Shown here: positions 7,228 to 14,407 of the stretch, in pieces
Numbering within the stretch: the stretch's first letter is position 1
Layout of the letters: each line of letters begins with the position of its first letter
NCBI GenBank assembly: GCA_045597345.1
Contig: JAZLJW010000158.1
Span: 1-27,950 of the forward strand
Reading direction: 5' to 3'
Length of the DNA: 27,950 bases
DNA from: Treponema_I sp045597345
GTDB lineage: Bacteria > Spirochaetota > Spirochaetia > Treponematales > Treponemataceae
Position numbers and translations under genes: made by a program
Notes under the pieces: generated by a model
Told to the model about the DNA's origin: nothing
What the model saw: only the letters and a program-made list of their open reading frames with translations
Databases searched by the model: none

Positions 7228-7286
7228 GTCATCCCGAACTTGATTCGGGATTCTCAAATCAGATGTTGAAACGAGTTCAGCATGAC
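7228..7286. repeat. Dispersed palindromic intergenic repeat (GTCAT...ATGAC ends)
   Basis: A 59-bp unit bounded by GTCAT and ATGAC. Its left half is a perfect hairpin, ATCCCGAA (7231-7238), 5-bp loop, TTCGGGAT (7244-7251). Its right half holds the sequence GAAACGAGTTCAGCATGAC. Units of this look are scattered between genes in many unrelated bacteria; that is from memory. It lies between the malY-like gene and the response regulator gene. Confidence 0.6.
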
Positions 7287-7296
7287 GTTTCAGGTA

Positions 7297-8469
7297 TTAC
7301 CCGGCCAGGGTCCCGCAGATAACTTTCAGCCCCTGTTCCAGATATTCCCAGGTGGTGGCGCAGTTTACTCGCTGGAACTGGTCGCCTTCCGGACCGAACA
7401 TGCTGCCGCCGTCAAGCCAGATACCGGCTTTGGTCAGCGCTTCATCCATCTGGGTACCAGTCATGCCGCAGCCGGAGCAGTCTACCCACAGCAGATAGGT
7501 GGCTTCAATTTTCCGGGCTTTCAGTTTGCCTTTTCCGTGTTCAGCAATATAGGCTACGGCCTTGTTCAGGTTGTCATTAATGACCGTTTTCAATTCTGTA
7601 AGCCAGGAACCGCCCTTTTCATAGGCTGCACGGCAGGCCGTCAGTGCCAGCAGGTTCGGCTCGTTTACGGCAATCGTTTCCAGCTGTTTCTGATAAGCCT
7701 TCCGCAGTTCCGGGTTTGCAATGAAGATGTTGCTGCACTGAAGCCCTGCCAGATTAAACGTTTTGCTGGGGGCCGTGCAGGTAATGGTGTTCTGTTCAAT
7801 TTCCGGCGACAGGCTGGCAGTTACCGTGTGGCAGTTATCATCCCAGATAAAGTCGCTGTGAATCTCGTCACTTACGATAAGAACATGGTGTTTCAGGCAG
7901 ATATCGGCCATTTGCTGCAGTTCGTCCCGCTTCCAGCTGCGGCCGATGGGGTTTGCCGGGTTACACAGGATAAAAAGCTTAACGCCGTTTTCAACGATTT
8001 TTGCTTCAAAATCAGCGTAGTCAATGGTATAACGGCCGTCATCGTTCAGCACCAGCGGGCTGTTTACCAGTTTTCGGCCAGTATTTTCAATGGATCTGCC
8101 AAAGGGGTAGTACACCGGCCGCTGAATCAGTACGGCATCACCTGGCTGGGTATAGGCCAGAATTGCCTGGGTAAAGGCAAAGACAACGCCTGGAACCGGC
8201 ACAATCCATTCCGGCTGTACGGTGTACTGGTAGTTGTTTTTCCACCAGCCTGCTACAGCAGCTGTATAGGAATCAGACGTTGTGGTATACCCGAAAACAC
8301 CGTTTTGCACCCGCTCGGTAATGGCATCAAGAATTTCCGGCGCTGTCTTGAAATCCATATCAGCAACCCAGTAGCACAATGAGTCCGGGGCTCTTCCTTC
8401 CTGTTCACAAAGGTCAAATTTAGCGCAGTCCGTGCCATGGCGGTCCTGCAGAGAAAAATCGTATGTCAT
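7297..8469 (-). CDS. MalY/PatB-type PLP-dependent C-S lyase / aminotransferase
   Basis: A 390-aa fold-type I PLP enzyme of the MalY/PatB group, which typically cleaves cystathionine or cysteine to a thiol or H2S, pyruvate and ammonia. The N-terminus (MTYDFSLQDRHGTDCAKFD) and YWVADMDFKTAPEI are hallmarks of the group, followed by CNPANPIGRSW, the PLP phosphate/ring region SDEIHSDFIW, and the Schiff-base Lys in PSKTFNLAGLQ. Length is normal. The ATG has no Shine-Dalgarno; an extended -10 (TGgTATCAT) ends 6 bp before it, so the mRNA may be leaderless. It is transcribed away from the fructokinase operon and alone. A specific substrate cannot be read from the sequence; in oral treponemes this family includes hemolytic cystalysin, but that role is not shown here. 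Confidence 0.88.
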   Translation of the reverse strand: MTYDFSLQDRHGTDCAKFDLCEQEGRAPDSLCYWVADMDFKTAPEILDAITERVQNGVFGYTTTSDSYTAAVAGWWKNNYQYTVQPEWIVPVPGVVFAFTQAILAYTQPGDAVLIQRPVYYPFGRSIENTGRKLVNSPLVLNDDGRYTIDYADFEAKIVENGVKLFILCNPANPIGRSWKRDELQQMADICLKHHVLIVSDEIHSDFIWDDNCHTVTASLSPEIEQNTITCTAPSKTFNLAGLQCSNIFIANPELRKAYQKQLETIAVNEPNLLALTACRAAYEKGGSWLTELKTVINDNLNKAVAYIAEHGKGKLKARKIEATYLLWVDCSGCGMTGTQMDEALTKAGIWLDGGSMFGPEGDQFQRVNCATTWEYLEQGLKVICGTLAG

Positions 8470-8475
8470 GCGATA

Positions 8476-8484
8476 ATGATACCA
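8476..8484 (-). promoter_or_regulatory. Extended -10 six bases before the malY-like ATG
   Basis: The minus strand reads TGgTATCAT and then six bases to the ATG at 8469. No -35 is clear; the TG extension could compensate. The expected transcription start is the A of the ATG. Confidence 0.45.
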
Positions 8485-8517
8485 CGAATCTGCAGGAACC
8501 GACGCTCTCTTGTGGTG

Positions 8518-8523
8518 TATAAT
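8518..8523 (+). promoter_or_regulatory. -10 element TATAAT before the fructokinase operon
   Basis: A perfect TATAAT lies 67 bp before the ATG of the small ORF at 8591. No good -35 is seen at 17 bp, so the call rests on the -10 alone. Confidence 0.35.
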
Positions 8524-8590
8524 GAAGTTCTTAAAACGTAGAACTTTTACTATGCTGCTAATGCTGCAGATATGGTTAAGGGGAGCAAAT

Positions 8591-8911
8591 ATGATAGAAC
8601 GGATTTCAGCAGACCCACGGTATTCCCGAATACAACAGATTAAGGCATATACGGATGAAGAACGCTCCGAACGTCTTAAACAGATTGAGCTTACTCTGCA
8701 GGAGCAGGAAGAACTTCGTGCCTATCTGGCCCAGTTTCCCAATCCTGATCATTTGTCTTTTGAGGAACTGCTGCAACGGGATATGGCTTCAGCTACCGGT
8801 TCGGCTTCCAGTGTCCGTTCCGCTGAAAAAGCTGTCGACGGTGTCATCATCGATATTGGAAATCATCAGGAAGATACCGGCATTATTGTCGATATCAGTA
8901 GCCACTCATGA
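8591..8911 (+). CDS. Small acidic protein of unknown function, upstream of fructokinase
   Basis: A 106-aa protein I cannot assign. I start it at 8591 (MIERISADPRYSRIQQIKAY) because AGGGGAG lies just before this ATG; the ATG at 8510 lacks a site and overlaps the putative promoter. Residues 10-50 are charged and strongly helical (ERSERLKQIELTLQEQEELR), so a short coiled coil is possible. The C-terminus carries two similar strand-like stretches, VIIDIGNHQEDTG and IIVDISSHS, which look like an internal duplication. There is no signal peptide or membrane segment. Only 22 bp separate it from the fructokinase gene, so the two are probably co-transcribed. Confidence 0.65.
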   Translation: MIERISADPRYSRIQQIKAYTDEERSERLKQIELTLQEQEELRAYLAQFPNPDHLSFEELLQRDMASATGSASSVRSAEKAVDGVIIDIGNHQEDTGIIVDISSHS

Positions 8912-8933
8912 AAACGTAAAAAGGTAATCGCGA

Positions 8934-9899
8934 ATGAAAAAAATGGATGTAACTGCCTTAGGCGAATTATTGATAGATTTTACGGAAAACGGATCCAGTG
9001 CTCAGGGAAATGCCGTATTTGAAGCTTGTCCCGGTGGCGCTCCCTGCAACGTGCTTGCCATGCTGCGCAAACTGGGAAAGACCTGTGCCTTTATCGGAAA
9101 AGTAGGGGATGATATGTTTGGCCGCCTCTTGAAGGACGAAATCGAAAAAGTGGGCATCAGTACTGAAAGCCTTATTCTTGATAAGAACATTCCTACAACC
9201 CTGGCCTTTGTAAAGACATTCCCCGGCGGTGACCGTGATTTTTCCTTTTACCGGAAGCCGGGAGCCGACATGATGCTGACATCTTTTGAACTGCCGCTTG
9301 ATACCCTGAGCAATACCAGAATCTTTCACTTTGGTACCCTTTCAATGACCCACGATGGAATACGCAGGGCAACCATCAAGGCCATTGAAACTGCTCAGGC
9401 TGCCGGGGCCCTCATCTCGTTTGACCCGAACCTGCGTCCGCCACTGTGGGAGAATCTGGATGATGCCAAAGCTCAGATTGAGTATGGTCTTTCCAAATGC
9501 GACATTCTGAAAATTGCTGATAACGAATTGGAATTCATGACCGGCACCACTGATTTTGCTGCCGGGGCAGTACAACTGCAGCAGCAGTATCCCAATATCA
9601 AAGTGCTGAACGTAACCGCCGGCCCTGACGGCAGCTACAGTTTCTACGGCAGTGAAGAGCCGGTATTCGTACCTGCCTGCAGTCTTGGCGGCACCATAGA
9701 AACTACCGGCGCCGGCGATACTTTCTGTGCCAGCGTCCTGAACTATATTCTGGAAAACGGAATTGAAAACCTGTCTGTTTCCCAGCGCCGCGACATGCTG
9801 ACCTTTGCCAATACTGCCGCCTACATCGTCACTACCCGGAAAGGCGCCCTCCGCTCCATGCCGGAACGCAGCGAAGTAGAACAGATTCTGGGCCGGTAA
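8934..9899 (+). CDS. scrK: Fructokinase (PfkB/ribokinase family)
   Basis: ATP-dependent sugar kinase, most likely phosphorylating fructose at C6 to feed glycolysis. The 321 aa fit the family. Visible are the N-terminal substrate region with GGAPCNVLAMLRKLG, the strand FIGKVGDDMFG, the central DPNLRPPLW that is characteristic of fructokinases, and the C-terminal signature TTGAGDTFCA with the catalytic Asp and the anion hole. AAAGG precedes the ATG; a Met four codons on is an alternative start. It is the second gene after the small 106-aa ORF and converges on the DUF4143 ATPase gene, with only 9 bp between the stops. Substrate is inferred from motif similarity; another ketose or a nucleoside cannot be excluded. 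Confidence 0.85.
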   Translation: MKKMDVTALGELLIDFTENGSSAQGNAVFEACPGGAPCNVLAMLRKLGKTCAFIGKVGDDMFGRLLKDEIEKVGISTESLILDKNIPTTLAFVKTFPGGDRDFSFYRKPGADMMLTSFELPLDTLSNTRIFHFGTLSMTHDGIRRATIKAIETAQAAGALISFDPNLRPPLWENLDDAKAQIEYGLSKCDILKIADNELEFMTGTTDFAAGAVQLQQQYPNIKVLNVTAGPDGSYSFYGSEEPVFVPACSLGGTIETTGAGDTFCASVLNYILENGIENLSVSQRRDMLTFANTAAYIVTTRKGALRSMPERSEVEQILGR

Positions 9900-9908
9900 T
9901 TCCCCTGC

Positions 9909-11129
9909 CTACAGGTACTCCACCGGAACAGCCTTTACATTCTTTTCAATGGGGAGTAGTTCCGGTGTTGTACAGATAACACAACCCTCTCCTAGCTGTA
10001 TTCCCTCAAAAGATGCCGCCATGGTAGAGAAATGCTTGATGTCTTTTTTATCCGGATTACTGCGTTTTTTTACTTCAATGGGATATATCGTATTGTTTTC
10101 GTATAAAAGAAAATCTACCTCGGCTCCATTGGAATTTCTGAAAAAATAGATACTGCTGTTTTTTCCACAGTTGATGAATGATTTTATAATTTCTCCGAAC
10201 ACGTAGGTTTCAAAAAGAGCTCCGGCCATAGCCCCATTAGCCAGACTGTCTGGCGATGTCCAGCGGGTCAGATAACAGACCAATCCGGTGTCTGTAAAAT
10301 ACAGTTTTGGTGTTTTTACAATCCGTTTTGTAACGTTTATCGAAAAGGGCTGTACAAGTTCTATAAGATGAGATGCTTCCAGAATTGACATCCATCGTTT
10401 TACGGTGGTCTGGTCTACTCCAACATCTTTTGCAATATCTGCATAGTTTACCAGTTGCCCCGTTCTTGCTGCGGCGCTCACCATAAATCTTCGGAAGGTG
10501 TCTAAATCTCCCACCTGGGTAAGATCGCGGACGTCCCGATCAAGGTAGGTTTGCACGTAGGAATCGTAGAATTTTTCCCAGTTCATAGCTGGATTTGCCC
10601 ACAACTCAGGGAAACTTCCACGATGGATTCTTGTCCACAGTGCATCATGTTTCAGTGAGAACGCTGGATTTCGCTTCATGAGGAATGATAGTTTTGGGGA
10701 AAAAGGTTCGTTGTTTGTATCCTGGTAGATTTCACGGGTAGAGAGTCCCAGCATGGTAACAATGTTGATTCGGCCGGAAAGTGATTCAGAAACGTGTTTC
10801 ATCAAACGAAAACTTTGAGAAACGGTGAGAAAATACATTCCATTGTGGCGGTCCTCATCAATTTCAGCTTTGAGCTCTTCAAAAAGTTCTGGAATTTTCT
10901 GTATTTCGTCTAAAACAAGAGGTGTTCCCTGAATCTGGAGAAACCCACCGGGATCTTCCGTTGCTGCAGCTTTTACAGACGATCGGTCTAATGATACATT
11001 CCTGATGTCAGGGTACATAGTTTTAAGTATGGTACTTTTCCCCACTTGTCGTGGGCCGGTAACGAGAACTGCAGGAAAAGTTTCAGCAGAGTCAGTGATA
11101 TTTGCCGCTATTGTCCGCAAAAACTGCAT
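9909..11129 (-). CDS. DUF4143-type AAA ATPase with C-terminal nuclease-like domain
   Basis: A 406-aa ATPase of the large AAA_14/DUF4143 family, whose cellular role is unclear. Residues 1-160 hold Walker A (GPRQVGKST), the Walker B region LVLDEIQKIP, and a sensor-1 region reading FLTVSQSFRLM where the family normally has TGSQ; the small Gly is Val here. SESLSGRI follows as usual. The middle is the DUF4143 region with a helix-turn-helix-like stretch (YADIAKDVGVDQTTVKRW). The end carries GAEVDFLLYENNTIYPIEVKKRS, the D-x(n)-E-x-K core of a PD-(D/E)XK-like fold. The ATG has a strong AAGGAGG. These genes are often present in many copies and spread horizontally. The gene stands alone, divergent from the nitroreductase gene. 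Confidence 0.9.
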   Translation of the reverse strand: MQFLRTIAANITDSAETFPAVLVTGPRQVGKSTILKTMYPDIRNVSLDRSSVKAAATEDPGGFLQIQGTPLVLDEIQKIPELFEELKAEIDEDRHNGMYFLTVSQSFRLMKHVSESLSGRINIVTMLGLSTREIYQDTNNEPFSPKLSFLMKRNPAFSLKHDALWTRIHRGSFPELWANPAMNWEKFYDSYVQTYLDRDVRDLTQVGDLDTFRRFMVSAAARTGQLVNYADIAKDVGVDQTTVKRWMSILEASHLIELVQPFSINVTKRIVKTPKLYFTDTGLVCYLTRWTSPDSLANGAMAGALFETYVFGEIIKSFINCGKNSSIYFFRNSNGAEVDFLLYENNTIYPIEVKKRSNPDKKDIKHFSTMAASFEGIQLGEGCVICTTPELLPIEKNVKAVPVEYL

Positions 11130-11142
11130 GGAAACCTCCTTG

Positions 11143-11183
11143 TTTTATGCAAATCTGGTATCTAATCCTAGATTAGCATAAAA
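11143..11183. promoter_or_regulatory. Nested inverted repeats between divergent genes
   Basis: TTTTATGC (11143-11150) is inverted at 11176-11183 (GCATAAAA). Within the same stretch CTAATC (11162-11167) and GATTAG (11171-11176) form a second dyad. The place, upstream of the ATPase gene, suits an operator, but no regulator is known. Confidence 0.4.
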
Positions 11184-11214
11184 ATATCCTGAATGCAACG
11201 TTTCCCGTCTTATG

Positions 11215-11223
11215 TGGTATACT
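11215..11223 (+). promoter_or_regulatory. Extended -10 for the nitroreductase gene
   Basis: TGgTATACT, an extended -10 with a good hexamer (11218-11223), lies about 65 bp before the ATG at 11289. No strong -35 is seen. Confidence 0.4.
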
Positions 11224-11288
11224 ATCCCTAAAGCCGCACACGTATTCTACCTCCACTGATGTATCCATAGCGGCAAACGAGGTATTTC

Positions 11289-11816
11289 ATGAATCAGACA
11301 GTAAAAGACTTACTTGAACGCAGAAGCTGCAGAAATTTCAAACCGGATATGGTTGCAAAAGATGTTATCGAACAGATTATCGAAGCCGGCCTGTATGCCC
11401 CCAGTGCAGTGGGAAAGCAGTCAACCATGATTCTGGCAGTTACCGATAAGGAACTGCGGGATAAAATCTGTAAGGATAACCGGGAAATCGGTGGCTGGAA
11501 AGAAGACTTTGATCCTTTCTATGGCGCACCGGTCATTCTGGTTGTACTGGGCAAAAAAGACTGGCCACTCAAGGTATATGATGGTTCTCTGGTAATGGGT
11601 AACCTGATGAATGCCGCACAGGCTCTGGGTGTAGACAGCATCTGGATTCACCGCGCCAAAGAAGAATTTGAACGCGATGATTATGCAGAACTGCTGAAAA
11701 AACTGGGTGTAGAAGGCGAGTGGGAAGGCATTGGCCACTGTGCTCTGGGCTATCGGGCATCAGATCTTTCTGCCCCGGCTCCCCGCGCCCCTGGCCGCGT
11801 TGTGTGGGCTGAATAA
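11289..11816 (+). CDS. Nitroreductase-family flavoprotein
   Basis: A 175-aa FMN-dependent NAD(P)H oxidoreductase of the nitroreductase superfamily. The FMN-binding start is LLERRSCRNFKPDMV (the RRSxRxF signature). LYAPSAVGKQSTMILAV is the second FMN/substrate segment, APVILVVLG the central strand, LVMGNLMNAAQALG the dimer helix, and GIGHCALGYRA the C-terminal FMN loop. The length is that of the short, single-domain members. GAGG precedes the ATG. The natural substrate cannot be told; family members reduce quinones, flavins or nitro compounds. A GC-rich hairpin follows the stop, and the amidase gene starts 120 bp later in the same direction. Confidence 0.88.
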   Translation: MNQTVKDLLERRSCRNFKPDMVAKDVIEQIIEAGLYAPSAVGKQSTMILAVTDKELRDKICKDNREIGGWKEDFDPFYGAPVILVVLGKKDWPLKVYDGSLVMGNLMNAAQALGVDSIWIHRAKEEFERDDYAELLKKLGVEGEWEGIGHCALGYRASDLSAPAPRAPGRVVWAE

Positions 11817-11830
11817 GCGTTTTGAAAGAG

Positions 11831-11850
11831 GAGGGGAACGCCTTCCCCTC
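11831..11850 (+). terminator. Hairpin after the nitroreductase gene
   Basis: GAGGGGAA (11831-11838) pairs perfectly with TTCCCCTC (11843-11850) across a 4-base loop, 15 bp after the stop. No T-run follows. Confidence 0.45.
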
Positions 11851-11856
11851 GCTCCA

Positions 11857-11920
11857 GCCAGCGTTGCTGTCTTCCGCTACCCCTTCTGCGGGCTTCAAAC
11901 GCCAGCCCGCAACGCCTGGC
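11857..11920. repeat. Imperfect long stem-loop before the amidase gene
   Basis: GCCAGCGTTGC (11857-11867) pairs with GCAACGCCTGGC (11909-11920) with one bulged base. Inside, GCGGGCT (11888-11894) pairs with AGCCCGC (11904-11910), which competes for the last two bases. It may be a small dispersed repeat; it ends 16 bp before the amidase ATG. Confidence 0.45.
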
Positions 11921-11936
11921 TTACCGTTTTCACCAT

Positions 11937-13172
11937 ATGGATATCACGAAATTACGCACAACTGGCGGTGCAGAAGGCTTGAACTGCATTGCCGAACTTG
12001 ATGAATCACTTCTTTCTCAGCTGGAAAAGGGAGAAATGCCCCTTGCCGGCATGCCGCTGCTTGTAAAAGACAACATTGATGTGCGGGGCCTGCATACCAC
12101 CGCCGGCAGTCTTGCCCTTGCAGACAACCTTGCAACCAAGGATGCGCCTGTCATTGCCAACCTGAAGAAAAACGGTGCGGTCATCATCGGCAAAGCCAAC
12201 ATGACGGAGTTTGCCAACTTTACTACCAGAGGCATGCCCGGCGGCTACAGTTCCCGTGGCGGGCAGGTCATTCATGCTGCAGATCCTTCCCTGAACCCCA
12301 GTGGGTCGTCCTCCGGGTCTGCCGTTGCCGTTGCTGCGGGGCTGGTACCTGCGGCCATCGGTACTGATACGTCATTTTCGATTATTGCCTGTGCCCAGCG
12401 CAACGGCATCTGTGGTCTTAAGCCGCCGGTGGGAGCTCTCTCTGCAGACGGTATAATCCCCTTAGCCCGCACATTTGACAGCGCCGGACCGCTTACCCGC
12501 ACCATGACCGATGCCTTGAAGGTCTACTCCTGTATGCGGGACACACCGCTGCCACCGGAAACGTTCTTGCCGGCAGAACTGTCTGAACTGTACCTTGGCG
12601 TTAACACCGCCAACCGGGATAAAGTATCAGACGGTCAGATTTCGTTTTTGGAAAGCTTTCTGAACCGCGCCCGGAAAAATGGTGCGTCCGTTACAGAACT
12701 GCTGCAGCCACCGTCTGACCGTCAGCTTTTCATGATGAGCTGTGAGTTCCGTCCCCATCTGGAATCCTATCTTGCATCATCCCGTGCCAGCCGGAAATCT
12801 CTGGCAGACATTGTCGGCTGTTACCGTTCTCATCCTGACACCATGATGAAGTACGGTATAACCTGGCTTGAAGAATGTCTGTCGCTTGATACATCCCTTC
12901 CTGAATACCAGGAAGCGGTAAAAATCCGTGAGGCAGCCATTCAGCAGGTACATGTAGAACTTGCAGGTTACGACGCCGTCATCATGACAGGATTTACCAA
13001 CATCATGCATTTCTGCGGTCTGCCGTCTGTGTGTATTGCATCTTCCACCAAAGGAGACTTTGGTGTTCCCCGCTGCCTTATCATGTATGGTCTTGATGAA
13101 CTGCGTCTCTACCGGGCAGCGTTAGCCGTTGAACAGCTGCTGAACAATCTACAGTTCAATCTTACCGTATAA
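11937..13172 (+). CDS. Amidase signature family protein
   Basis: A 411-aa amidase-signature hydrolase, related to GatA, which cleaves carboxamides. The Ser-cisSer-Lys triad appears intact: Lys44 (PLLVKDNID), the cis-Ser in the Gly/Ser-rich loop PSGSSSGSAVAVAAGL (about 121-136), and the nucleophile Ser148. The nucleophile loop reads GTDTSFSIIACAQRNGICG, where GatA-type enzymes have GTDTGGSIR, so the substrate pocket should differ. At 411 aa it is shorter than GatA, and no gatB or gatC is adjacent, so a tRNA amidotransferase role is unlikely. The ATG has neither a Shine-Dalgarno nor a -10 close by; no better start is visible in frame. The last 24 bp overlap the convergent Rpn-type gene. Confidence 0.85.
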   Translation: MDITKLRTTGGAEGLNCIAELDESLLSQLEKGEMPLAGMPLLVKDNIDVRGLHTTAGSLALADNLATKDAPVIANLKKNGAVIIGKANMTEFANFTTRGMPGGYSSRGGQVIHAADPSLNPSGSSSGSAVAVAAGLVPAAIGTDTSFSIIACAQRNGICGLKPPVGALSADGIIPLARTFDSAGPLTRTMTDALKVYSCMRDTPLPPETFLPAELSELYLGVNTANRDKVSDGQISFLESFLNRARKNGASVTELLQPPSDRQLFMMSCEFRPHLESYLASSRASRKSLADIVGCYRSHPDTMMKYGITWLEECLSLDTSLPEYQEAVKIREAAIQQVHVELAGYDAVIMTGFTNIMHFCGLPSVCIASSTKGDFGVPRCLIMYGLDELRLYRAALAVEQLLNNLQFNLTV

Positions 13173-14048
13173 TTTCTCGTATTGGGCAAGTTTAGCAGCT
13201 TGTGCCGCAAGTTCGGCTGTATCCTTTGCACGCTGTTCAGCTGCACCAGCTGCGGCACCTACTGAATAGCCTTCAAGGCGTCCGGCATCAAAGCCTTCAT
13301 CGTAGCCCACATCATGACCGTCATGGTAGAAGAGCGCATTGGCTTCTTCGTCAGTGTATTCCTTGAATAAAATGCTCATGATGTCTCCTTTCAATTTGAG
13401 GAATAGACCATCCAGAAAGTTAAGATTTATAGCATAGTCTACGGCCTGCTCCAAGGCTGCGTCAAGAGGAAGCCCTGTTCTGCGGTTTTCATGAATCATG
13501 GCCACAAACTGTGAATATTGGCTTAATGGCAGACAGTCGCTGAGCAGGTCTTCATTATGTCCTGCGTTGATGTTGTACATGGTGGCAGTCCATTCAAATC
13601 CGATATCATCTGGCGTATCGGTACCGTCATTATCAAAGGAATCTGAAAGCCGCAACTGTAATACGTCAGGTACATCTCTGGTCCCGTTGTACATGACAAA
13701 AAAATGAGGGCGGGGCAGTTTGATGCGTCGGGTCGAATACACGTTCAGGTTGTGCTGCTGAATGTAGCTGTCATATAACTGTCCAAAGTATATCAGTCCC
13801 CTGAGTGGCATGTTAGGGTTGAATGAACTCTGGTGTTCAATTAAGAACAGCTGATGGTCGATAAGGTACGACACATCGTTTTTCATCTTGATGTAGAGGA
13901 TTTCTTCGATAGTGTTTACTTCTATCAGTTCATCCTCGGTGTAATGGGTACCTGAAAGAGCATTAACAAGACTGATAATCCAGTCCTTGTGCTCAAGGTC
14001 GCTGAAAATACGTACGAACAGACGATCTTTGTGGTTTCGGTTTGTCAT
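13149..14048 (-). CDS. Rpn-family PD-(D/E)XK nuclease / putative transposase
   Basis: A 299-aa protein of the recombination-promoting nuclease (Rpn/YhgA-like, transposase_31) group. The start MTNRNHKDRLFVRIFSD with AAAGGA in front is chosen; longer versions would run through the 41-bp repeat upstream. The nuclease core is visible as NTIEEILYIKMKNDVSYLI followed by LFLIEHQSSFNPNMPLRGL (Asp, then E-x-Q in place of E-x-K) and LPRPHFFVMYNGTRD. The C-terminus has a Gly/Asp-rich stretch with repeated GYDEGFDAG/GYSVGAA elements and an Ala-rich helix. Such genes are found in many copies in treponemes and related gut bacteria. The stop lies inside the end of the amidase gene (24-bp convergent overlap). 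Confidence 0.88.
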   Translation of the reverse strand: MTNRNHKDRLFVRIFSDLEHKDWIISLVNALSGTHYTEDELIEVNTIEEILYIKMKNDVSYLIDHQLFLIEHQSSFNPNMPLRGLIYFGQLYDSYIQQHNLNVYSTRRIKLPRPHFFVMYNGTRDVPDVLQLRLSDSFDNDGTDTPDDIGFEWTATMYNINAGHNEDLLSDCLPLSQYSQFVAMIHENRRTGLPLDAALEQAVDYAINLNFLDGLFLKLKGDIMSILFKEYTDEEANALFYHDGHDVGYDEGFDAGRLEGYSVGAAAGAAEQRAKDTAELAAQAAKLAQYEKLYGKIEL

Positions 14049-14056
14049 ATAAATTC

Positions 14057-14201
14057 CTTTAAAGCCCCCGCGGCAGCGGTCGCACATGGATGTGCGATAA
14101 CGCAGCTCGCGGAGCAAGATGCCAGTGATAAAAATACAAGGACGTATTTTTATCACACCTCTTTAAAGCCCCCGCGGCAGCGGTCGCACATGGATGTGCG
14201 A
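14057..14201. repeat. Perfect 41-bp direct repeats around a 13-bp stem-loop
   Basis: The same 41 bp occur at 14057-14097 and 14161-14201. Each copy ends in the dyad TCGCACAT-gg-ATGTGCGA and contains CCGCGG. Between them GTGATAAAAATAC (14125-14137) pairs perfectly with GTATTTTTATCAC (14144-14156) over a 6-base loop. The first copy begins 9 bp upstream of the Rpn gene start codon. The arrangement looks like a small non-coding repeat element or the trace of a duplication. No gene was found here. Confidence 0.85.
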
Positions 14202-14305
14202 AATAGTGATGAATTTTGTACATAAGATGTATTGAGGGGATTTTGCGAAAAAAAAGCGAGTTGTATGAAAATTCTTTAGAAATCTGAATTTTTTGTTGCA
14301 AGCGC

Positions 14306-14376
14306 CCCAGTTTAAACTGGGTATAGGATTGATAAAATCCTATAAAAACGGCTTCGCGTTGCTCGCCGTTTTTATA
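14306..14376 (+). promoter_or_regulatory. Leader with three stem-loops, two of them mutually exclusive
   Basis: Before the lipoprotein gene lie a 16-bp perfect palindrome CCCAGTTTAAACTGGG (14306-14321), a 9-bp stem TATAGGATT/AATCCTATA (14322-14330 with 14336-14344), and a 12-bp stem TATAAAAACGGC/GCCGTTTTTATA (14341-14352 with 14365-14376). The last two share 14341-14344, so they cannot both form completely. The third is built like an intrinsic terminator with A- and T-runs, 31 bp before the ATG, and could act as an attenuator or as a bidirectional terminator. Confidence 0.5.
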
Positions 14377-14407
14377 ATCTTGATAACTAAACAAGGAGTT
14401 ACTACCC

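Noticed and set aside
7282..8382. Long plus-strand ORF opposite the malY-like gene (366 codons)
   Set aside because: It is the antisense shadow of a clear PLP enzyme gene, and its composition (many F, G, Q) has no family pattern.
11937..13172. Aspartyl/glutamyl-tRNA amidotransferase subunit A (gatA)
   Set aside because: Too short, altered nucleophile loop, and no gatB or gatC next to it.
14046..14053. Extra CATATAAA box at the Rpn gene start
   Set aside because: About one chance match of this octamer is expected in 28 kb on both strands, and no partner box lies at 26 or 38 bp.
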